NCBI GenBank assembly: GCA_036426205.1
Contig: CM071567.1
Location: forward strand, 293,782,897-293,846,896
Direction: 5' to 3'
DNA: 64,000 bases
Source: Ascaphus truei
Lineage: Eukaryota > Chordata > Amphibia > Anura > Ascaphidae
How positions within the stretch are numbered: the stretch's first letter is position 1; each line of letters opens with the position of its first letter. Shown here one piece after another: positions 56,796 to 64,000 of this stretch. The position numbers and the translations under genes are program-made. Below the pieces are notes generated by a model. That model was not told where the DNA came from. It worked only from the letters and a program-made list of their open reading frames with translations, and did not search any database.

Positions 56796-57081
56796 GGCTG
56801 ATAAGTGTGCTTTTCTAACAATGTTTTCCCTGCAAAAACATCATCCCATTGTATTACTACTAGATTAGACCTCAGTTTATTAAAATCTGCCTTTCCAAAG
56901 TTGAAGGTCTTTGTTGAACCCAAGTAATCTGTTTTTTGATAATTTATTTCAAATGAGACCATGTTGTTGGATAATGAAACCATTGTAAAGTGAGTCCCAT
57001 GTTAATCACTAGCGGTGAGCATTGGATAACGCATTCCGGAGTCGAAAAATGGCCCTTCACAAACTTTTTCTCGCCACTGTA

Positions 57082-57359
57082 TGTAAACAAGAGCAAACAT
57101 ACTGTATACGAAACGTAAGAGGGCCCTGCATGTGAGAGCTTATCTAGTTGACTGCTTACCTATAGCTGGAGGAAGTAGTGTTAGTGGGGAGGGAAATATA
57201 CAGTACAGCTAATTCTACCACATGGTTTAGGATCTCTTTACTAATTGTTCTGCAGCCTAAGGCAAGGGTGAGCCTTAAATAGAACACGCTGCCCATATTT
57301 ATATTGCAATAAGGCTACATACACATTTAATAGATATTGGATATAGAAAACAGTGATAC
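57082..57359. other. No gene seen
   Basis: AT-rich sequence outside the Tc1 element. Confidence 0.35.
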
Positions 57360-57500
57360 ATTTAGACTGTAAGCTCTTCAGGGCAGGGACTCCGTTTCCT
57401 AATGATTATTTGCATGCCTGAAGCACTTATTCCAATTATGTTTCCTATTGTTTTGTCATTTGTATTGCAGCTGTAAAGCGCTTTATACCAGAATGGCTCT
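57360..57500 (-). repeat. Inverted copy of 'cttacaatc' dispersed repeat
   Basis: CTGTAAGCTCTTCAGGGCAG, GGACTCCGTTTCC and a 'tgtaaagcgctttata' stretch are the complement of the blocks at 8588-8800 and 41315-41540. Confidence 0.65.
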
Positions 57501-58440
57501 ATACAAAGAGATATACATACATCACACTTTATTAATTGTTAAACATCTGTTCATCAAGTGGCTTGAATTTTACACAGATTGTTGTCCCACAGAAAATAGA
57601 AGAAAGTCTCTAAATTGTAAGCTGGTGCACGTGGGGTTGAGGTAAAAAATAGATTTATACTTACATTTACAATAAGGTAAAAACTTTAGATATACACACA
57701 GTTGGTTCAAGGTCAAAGGCAAGTTGTTGTGTCAAGAATATATCCTTGTCTAGGCACTGAACCTGCACTATGGACTTGCAATATCTTGTTGTCAAAACAA
57801 GGGAAATGCAATGGCGTTGCCTCTTTATAGCACCAAACACATCCACTGATGTTCCCCTATAGGCTAATTTAGCACAGTGCACACTTGACTGCAGCTGATA
57901 GTCTGTTAGGCCAACGCTGTAGTTAATAGAAGTCTGATGATTAAAGATACTCTGGAGTTCACAAAACAATACAAAAGACCCTTCATGACAAAGTACATTA
58001 TAATTGGCAAACGTGTTAAACATCAGAGGACTGGGGTCAGAGGCTATGATGACCAATCATAGGTTTCAGGGGGAAAAGGCAGAGGCTCATTTGTTGTTGC
58101 CCCATTACTTTGAAATAGTTTGCTTCATCACATCAATGAATCTTAGGCTTTGGCTCACTGCTTAGACAAGAGGAATGCGGAATGTTCTCTGACCTTGCGA
58201 AGGTCAAGACATGTTGGAAACAATGTTGTTTTATAACATTGTATATACGGTCATTTCTATTTTATCTTTATCTTGCTACCACATACATTCATATATTTCA
58301 AGGATCAACCCTTTCTTCAGTTACATAGATGTTATACCAAAGTTTTACTTTCCGTAAGTTAATGTATGTTCCTGTTATTGTAGAATGTAGATAGTGTTAC
58401 AGAAGAATGTGCATATCCTTCGATTATACTGTAGAGTTAG
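57501..58440. other. No gene seen
   Basis: Intergenic sequence. A - strand ORF of 129 codons (57667-58056) has no recognisable family features. A very weak hammerhead-like hairpin is near 58190-58235. Confidence 0.35.
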
Positions 58441-58448
58441 CGGTGTTA

Positions 58449-58755
58449 CAGTTACATAGTTACATGATTACATAGTAGAGGAGGTAGAAAAAAGACACTA
58501 TGTCCATCAAGTTCAACCTATGCTAAATTTAGATGACAGATATTTAACCTATATTTGTATTTACAATATTTTGATCCAGGGGAAGGCAAACAACCCCACC
58601 CCCACCTCCCTAACCCCCTGGTGACACATTATTAAATGCTGTCAAATAAGGGGAAAATGTAATTCCTTCCTGACTCCAAATAATCCCCTCTTAAACGCCT
58701 GTTTTCTATTGTAAACAAATCTAATGTAGCTAGACTTTCTTCATAAATCAGATTT
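58449..58755 (-). mobile_element. CR1 3'-end fragment with internal deletion
   Basis: The TTACATAGTTACAT tail and 'gtccatcaagttcaacct' match the CR1 3' end at 54609-54670. At about 58680 the sequence jumps to the part corresponding to about 55105, so roughly 320 bp are deleted. Confidence 0.85.
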
Positions 58756-58984
58756 TGCTAGTGTTCGGTTAGTTGGATTATGTGCCGTTCGAATAGATAA
58801 AAAACCATTGTCGCTTTTTGAATATTTACTTATTAGATTTACAGACAGGTTAAGCTGTAATGTTATTTTCGGACGACAATATGAAATACACTGATGCTTT
58901 TCTTAACTGTCCAATGTGGTCTCTGTGAGCCAGGTCAATCTATAAATGCAAATTGTGTAAGGAGATGCAAAGTAAATGAGTGCG

Positions 58985-59205
58985 TCAGTATTAAATACCT
59001 TTTAGATTTGGACTAACAATTGATATTTTAAGACAACGTTTTGCGAGTTCTCCTCTCTTCCTCAGGACTACCAATACTCATTTTGTAAACCAGTACTGCT
59101 CACCAGATGGAGAGAGAGAACTCTTGAAACCTTGTTCTAAAGTAAACTATCAATTGTTAGTTCAAATCAAAAAGGTATCACCTAGTCTTGAAGTTCTCAT
59201 TTATT
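58985..59205. repeat. Head-to-head PLE-type terminal modules
   Basis: The - strand module (59070-59005) reads CTGAGGA, AGAG-loop-CTC, GCAAAACGTTGTC, then ATATCAATTGTTAGTCC. The + strand module (59107-59205) reads TGGAGAG, AGAG-aa-CTCTT, GAAACCTTGTT, then CAATTGTTAGTTCAAATC and AAAAGGTATCACCTAGTC. These are the same modules that flank the PLE relic at 18970-20395, here brought together with only about 35 bp between them. Confidence 0.65.
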
Positions 59206-59796
59206 TTGCACGTCATTATACCATTTGTATTTATAGACTGACCTGGCACACAGAGACCCCATGGGCAGTTCTGGAAAGAATCAGTGTATTTCATATTGTC
59301 GGATGAGAATAACAATAACAAAAAGCAACAATATTATTTATCTATTCAAAAGGTACATAATCCAATCACAGGAGGCTGTAATACTAAGAATATGCAATAC
59401 ACTCGACTACTTGTGCCAAACAATTAAAGATTCACAAGGTAGTGCTTAGTTAAAGCCACATATCAAGCTTATCCTTCCACCACCCCAATAGGTACTGTAT
59501 CAAGCTGGGTGTGTCTGGAGCTGAATTGTGTTAATTTCAGTTCTGAAACTCCCTACCTCAAGATATTTACCTCCAAAAGGTACTGCCAGTAGCATCATGA
59601 TTCTTATTGGCTTCTATTGGCTCCTGTGCTGCAAGAGATTTAAACCACCCTATTATTCACCCAGCTAGGGATGCTACTGGCAGCACATTTGGAGGTAAGT
59701 ATCTCCAGAAGCTGGGGGTCCCCAGGGCAGAAATGAACACGGGTTATCTCCAGAGACCACCATACATATTAACCATAGCGGGACAGCAACTTTATA
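59206..59796. other. No gene seen
   Basis: 59570-59700 contains two inverted 'ctgccagtagcat/atgctactggcag' blocks and 'cttacctccaaa' forms, so a small fold-back may be present. No coding sequence. Confidence 0.4.
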
Positions 59797-59804
59797 CATA
59801 TTTG

Positions 59805-59960
59805 CAGTGTTCGACAAACCTATACATTTGCACGCCTCGGGCGAGTGGATTTAACATCGTGGCGAGCTCCTATTGGCCCAAGCAGCACACGTGTGGTACT
59901 AGGTGGTGAGTAGATTTTTTTGTTCGGCGAGTAGATTTTTTGGTGATTTGTCGACCACTG
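59805..59960. mobile_element. hAT MITE, 156 bp
   Basis: The ends CAGTGTTCGACAAAC and GATTTGTCGACCACTG are inverted repeats, flanked by the perfect octamer CATATTTG (59797-59804 and 59961-59968). A 'gagtagattttttt' unit is repeated inside. Confidence 0.88.
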
Positions 59961-59968
59961 CATATTTG

Positions 59969-61280
59969 TAAATGATCAAGTATGAAGAAAACGGTCATAT
60001 GTAGGTAGTTCTCAAAAAAAGGGAGTAGAAATGGTACCTCCCCCATAACCTGACAATGAAATAGGAATTTAAAGGGGGCAGTCCCTCCCAGCACCCTAAT
60101 AAACCAATTACATTATTAATAAACAGAATATAGGTAATTGACACATGAGTCAGACAGTATTTTAAAGCCTCCACAATAACACAATGCTTCTGGGTGTTTT
60201 TTTATTATATTTACCTAATGTCTATCTCTTGTATATTCAAGCAAATTATTAAGGGGTTAACGACCTTACTGGGTTAACTGTGTAGGCTCACACCATGTGA
60301 TACAGGATAACTATGCAGAAGGGATTTCCATTCCATTGTATGTCTTGTTACCCGTGATGTCACTATAGGGAGTATAGAGGGTATAAACAGTATAGCTCCA
60401 CTCAGAGTTCTGATTGGGAGTCCTCACTGTAAGTCCTGTAAATAGGTTTGTGTATAGCTAAGTGTATTAAGATGTGTCCTGTCACCGATTTGTTGTTTTC
60501 AGTTAGGAACTTGCCCATTACATAAGTGCCAGTAGTAAAGGCCCTCAATTGTTCTCACTATTGAAAGGGAGGAAGCATGCCCTTGGTAAGGAGTTCTCTG
60601 CATAGTTACTGATCCCATGCAAGAGACTGCCAATGTGTCCTTTACTACAGTATGGGTAACAAGTTTAAGTCCTTCCCCAGCGCAGGACTGAGGGCTACCA
60701 GGGGATGAAGTCCAGAATGATATTATTTGCCACAAGTCTGTCATGTAACCAGTATGTCAATGTCTGTGAAGCATTATTGACGGTCTCCAATAAAGCACCT
60801 TTTTGTTTACAACAGTTCCAGGTGCCCATCCTTGTTATATTCAAGCATCCGCGCCCAGCCTGCACCTACCAAGCACCCTGCATATATGTGTCTGCATTAT
60901 GATGCCAAGTTACTGTATACACATTTTTTGAATCCCTAACGCTTCTTTCTCTTGCACAATATGGGAGAATGCCGAATCAAAACTGTGATATGGTTAAGCT
61001 CCTGGAAAGGGCGTCTAGACACAGAGCGCTCTTTATTTTTCTCATTTCATGTAAAGTATTTTTTTTTTTTAAATTAATTATAACAACAAAAATTAAGTGG
61101 TGGGGTTACAGAAAAGAAATAGAATGGAAAAAAAAAATTAGGGCACCGAGTATGATCCTAAACTTTTTAATAAAATGTCTTCAATTTGATGCAAATTACA
61201 TTTTACAGCAAGTCATAAATGAAGATTTTTCACATGCAGATATGTATGTAGCCAAGTCCCTTGGGCTACTAATTCCCTGG
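59969..61280. other. No gene; possible LTR-like stretch
   Basis: 60260-60860 has features of a retroelement end (CCAATAAAGCACC at 60787, then 'ttccaggtgcccatcc') but no duplicated ends were found. The remainder is AT-rich with homopolymers. Confidence 0.3.
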
Positions 61281-62200
61281 CCCCGCTAACACTGTAAGTC
61301 CCAGTAAAGAGTGGGCAGTGTTAGGAGTAGATCATGCAGGGCCTGTTATACTGTTGTGTGTGTGTTAGCAATAAAGTTCAGGAATAGCCTGTTATTGTAA
61401 GAGGGGCCTATGAGTATAGGAGGCTGGCTTACAAGCCACTCCCCTGGGAAGGAGGGGGTTTCCTCTAGAGGTTTGAGTGTAACCATTAGGATGAGTCCCC
61501 GCTGGTGCTGAGCGCGCTCATGCTTGGAGAGCTCTCCAAGCATGAGTGCCGGGTGTCCTGCATGTACGCGCGTGCGGGAGGGGGGGGGGAGAAAGGGTTT
61601 TGCGGGTAGTTGAGCACACGGGAAAGTATATATTTGTTGTTTACTTAAGCGCCAAGCGCAGGTGAGCGTGGACAGCGTGAGCGGGGACTTACATATAGCT
61701 ATATATGTAAGTAACCGCCGCAAGTGCCGCCCGCTCAGTGCTAGCGGGGACGCAGCCTAAGTTCTGGGCTGCCCTCCATGCTATGAGGATGCAGCAGTAA
61801 GTCTCTCCTGAAAAGGAGTAGGCTGAGGCCTTGCCCTGTTAGCGGGTAAGGTGTGCTTAGGAGGGGTGCTCTGGGACTCAAGCCCTGGGTACTTGCCTCC
61901 AGGGAAATTACCTGTACTGTATCCTGATGTGTCAATAAACCCCAGATATACCCAAATCATGATGTACTACTTGAAATGACCACCCAAAGAAGAAGTGCTC
62001 CTGAGGTCCATCCTGGCCGCTCCAGGATCCTCTGGGGTTGGAGGAGCTGCCACTGATGAGGAACCACCCGTAAGCCTGTCCTGATGTACCCCCATATCAC
62101 CGCGGAGATCTCCGGCCTCCTGTTTACCAGCCAGGTATGCACCAGCACCAGATTACACCGGTAGCTACCCAATCTCACATAGGAAGGGGGAAAAGGTGCT
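61281..62200 (+). repeat. LTR/retroviral leader-like unit split by MITE
   Basis: A likely LTR start near 61289 (TGTAAGTCCCAGT) and AATAAA at 61935 are followed by GGTTGGAGGAGCTGCC at about 62037 and CCTGTTTACCAGCCAGGTATG at about 62121. The order parallels the - strand unit at 52801-53600. A GC-rich MITE (61489-61757) is inserted. The boundaries are not proven. Confidence 0.45.
61489..61757. mobile_element. GC-rich MITE, TTA/TAA flanks
   Basis: Begins GGATGAGTCCCCGCTGGTGC and ends CAGTGCTAGCGGGGACGCAGCC, with TTA at 61486-61488 and TAA at 61758-61760. An internal palindrome GGAGAGCTCTCC lies within longer complementary 'catgcttgg' arms. Same family as 20046-20248. Confidence 0.78.
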
Positions 62201-62816
62201 ACATGTAAAAGGTGTCATTCAATAAAATGTTAAAGTGCCGCAATGGAACTACAGCTCAAAAACTCCTATTCAAGTCAGAGGTAGTTTTCATGAGCCATGT
62301 GCTAGTGCCTGATCAACACTATTACCTTGATAAATAACCTCCCTGCCAGGAGCAGACTTTTATAAACTCTTACTATATACTGGGTGCTGGGTTATTGCTC
62401 TCTAACACCTCAAATAATTGCCCCCAAAACTGCAAGCTTAAGCACATGGGCAAAGGAGAACGATAGGTGATAAACAGATGGTTAAAGACGCAAAGTAAAA
62501 ATACCTCTGGAAACCTATGTGACACGGTCCCCCTGGTTCCCCCTTCATCCCCTTACCTTCGGCTGTGGTCGGCAGCGGGGGATGGGGAGAGTGCGGCGAG
62601 GTCTGTGGGCAGTTGGAGCGGCGACCGAGTTGCCGGCATGTCCCATAGCAGGGCGCCACCATTTTGTTAATCTTCGCGCATGTGCAGTGTAGTCGCGCAT
62701 GCGCAGAGAATCCCCTAGTCCGGCGGGCATGTTGGGGTTGGCACCAGTGCGAGACACTTCGCGCATGCGCAGCAGGACCCCCAGAGCAGCGGCCAATAGT
62801 GGAAAGGCTCAAGACA

Positions 62817-63602
62817 GGGACTACATGTCCCATGAGCCTCAGGAACGGACGTCACATGCTGCGGCTTAGTCAATAGGGCGGCTGCATTTGTATTTAAGTC
62901 AGTTATACAGTTGGGCAGTTAGTGAGTGAGTGAGTCAGTGGTAGCTGGGACAGCAGAAGGGTAGGGTGTGTGTGTGTGTGTGTGTGTAGGGAGTCAGTGA
63001 CCCACTGCACAAGGCCAGAGACTTCCTTAGGCCCCAGCTAGGTCAATACTCCCCTCAGCTTGTGGTTGCTGCAGGAACAGGACCATAGATAGGGACACTG
63101 CCCTGTAGTACCAGAGTGAGGGACATCGTCAGGACGCGGCTGCATTCTGATCTCAGGTGATCTGACCCAGACAGCTGCAACAAAGAACAATCTCATACGG
63201 TGGTAGAATCCATGCGGGACCCACCCCACGAAGAGGTAGAGGCTTCGTGGTTGCTGTCACTGGATCCGTGGATCCCATCAGCATCACTGCGCGCCCGGGT
63301 GTGGACACACCCGACAGGTACCAAAATAAGTGCACCAACCATACACGGGCTAGTGGGGGCAGCGCTGTCTCACACACTTGGGTTTGTGATTGATCCGGTG
63401 GACACTGGGACGGTCCGGTGCCTGGAACACCTTAGTTCATTGGGGTAAACTCCACTGGGGTGTGGACATGGGTCCTACGAGTGGGTATCACCTTTATTAT
63501 TGGTTCTCTGATATGTCCAGTAAACTGCTAATGTTTTACCCGTGTGTATTCTTTATTGTCCTGTAACGGGGGTCATTCCACATAGTAGAATTCCATTATA
63601 GG
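62817..63602 (+). repeat. LTR-like promoter and U5 unit
   Basis: GACTACATGTCCCATGAG (ZNF143-type motif) at about 62819, ACGTCACATG at about 62850 and TATTTAAG at about 62891 form a promoter-like cluster. Downstream are a GTGTGT tract (62967-62989), 600 bp of mixed sequence and TGGAGGCGCTACCGAG at 63603-63618, which resembles a tRNA-Thr-type primer site. The segment is read as an LTR whose exact start I cannot fix. No retroviral gene follows before the window ends. Confidence 0.45.
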
Positions 63603-64000
63603 TGGAGGCGCTACCGAGAATCAACTTGGGTACACCCTAGGTTCCCAGCAGCGGAGGCTAAGGTTTCCTGTGAGCCACAGGTATTTCATTGCATCACACA
63701 TAACGTAGCCACTGTCAGGAGCACACAGTCCATGCCCGCACCTCCCTTCCTGCCGGTGCCAGCGTCCCGTCATGGCGGCTCGCGCGGCCGCTCCTCCGTC
63801 GGGCTGCGTCCCATCAGCGCGCTGTCTCCACCTTCCGGGAGCACGCGGCAGGTCCCATCCTCGTGTGCACCTCGGCAGGTCACGCTCCAACCTCGGGTGC
63901 ACGCGCATGCACAATTTAAAGGGACCAGCACCTGCAATAATGCCTGGACTCACTTCAGATGGGATACACCTGAGCTTCACTCTGCCTCAGCCTATCACAG
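63603..64000 (+). other. Leader-like tail, no gene
   Basis: Begins with the primer-like site and GTTCCCAGCAGCGGAGGC. It then becomes GC-rich with CGCGCGGCC and GCACGCG runs. The 119-codon - strand ORF (63621-63980) has no recognised family. The window ends here. Confidence 0.4.

Larger units (their letters stand above)
54609..56965 (-). mobile_element. CR1-type non-LTR retrotransposon, 5'-truncated
   Basis: The element runs on the - strand from 56965 and ends in the repeated octamer-like tail (TACATAG)n at 54609-54632 on +, preceded by the 'cttgatggacggaagtc' tail. It splits a 'ggaagtagtgtt|ggataatg' host repeat, so both boundaries are visible. The tail also occurs in a second copy at 58449-58755. 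The endonuclease domain is missing. Confidence 0.88.
53616..57079 (+). mobile_element. Tc1-like transposon containing later insertions
   Basis: The ends CAGTGGTAAGAAAAAGTTTG and CAAACTTTTTCTCGCCACTG are inverted repeats flanked by TA (53614-53615 and 57080-57081), the Tc1/mariner signature. The left part keeps an N-terminal transposase relic at 54009-54215. Inside lie a hammerhead-like repeat (54222-54555), a 'ggttatccaatgg' repeat and a CR1 element, so most of the transposase is lost. Confidence 0.85.

Noticed and set aside
57667..58056. 129-codon - strand ORF as a possible host gene
   Set aside because: No splice context, domain or similarity recognised; AT-rich intergenic DNA gives such ORFs by chance.
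62438..62833. 131-codon - strand ORF near 62.4-62.8 kb
   Set aside because: No recognisable domain, and it overlaps promoter-like repeat sequence; composition-driven.

Overview
This window is vertebrate nuclear DNA, most likely from an amphibian (probably a frog). Three observations support this: spliced exons of a vertebrate gene, an intronless secreted Cu/Zn superoxide dismutase gene, and a very dense load of transposable elements including Penelope-like, CR1, L2, L1, hAT, Tc1, Harbinger-like and LTR elements. The frog assignment is inference from repeat style; the vertebrate assignment is firm.

Only two host genes are recognisable. CCDC149 lies on the + strand: its last three coding exons are at 5729-5797, 14056-14169 and 16281-16846, joined by phase-1 introns with consensus splice sites and followed by a long 3' UTR ending near 18.5 kb. 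SOD3 (extracellular superoxide dismutase) lies on the - strand at 30560-31303 with its whole coding sequence in one exon. The two genes converge tail to tail, as in the human CCDC149/SOD3 neighbourhood. No host gene is visible from 31.3 to 64 kb.

Layout: 0-3.6 kb, LTR retroelement on the - strand (LTR 2997-3599, primer site, gag-position coiled-coil ORF) entered by another repeat; 3.9-9.3 kb, fold-back elements and MITEs in a CCDC149 intron; 10.9-12.8 kb, L2 reverse-transcriptase relic and hAT debris; 14-18.5 kb, CCDC149 end; 18.97-20.4 kb, Penelope-like (PLE) relic with GIY-YIG domain; 20.4-25.6 kb, MITEs, a second GIY-YIG relic and a hAT element carrying a coding minisatellite; 27.6-29.5 kb, 5'-truncated L1 with 16-bp target duplications; 30.4-31.3 kb, SOD3; 32-38 kb, fold-back and MITEs with minisatellite; 41.3-44.5 kb, composite repeats with retroviral-leader-like pieces; 44.5-49.9 kb, a PLE ORF broken by a hAT element and a 2.4-kb inverted repeat; 50.2-52.2 kb, MITEs; 53.6-57.1 kb, a Tc1-like element containing a CR1 retrotransposon; 59 kb, head-to-head PLE terminal modules; 61.3-64 kb, LTR/retroviral-leader-like units.

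The most unusual signal is a short structural motif recurring at more than a dozen loci on both strands: CTGANGA, an A, a short hairpin, then GAAAC followed by GCGT or a variant. It resembles a minimal hammerhead ribozyme core. It lies near PLE GIY-YIG fragments, near AATAAA signals, and at the exact centre of a perfect zero-spacer inverted repeat (8235-8587). Ribozyme activity is untested and several copies are clearly degenerate.
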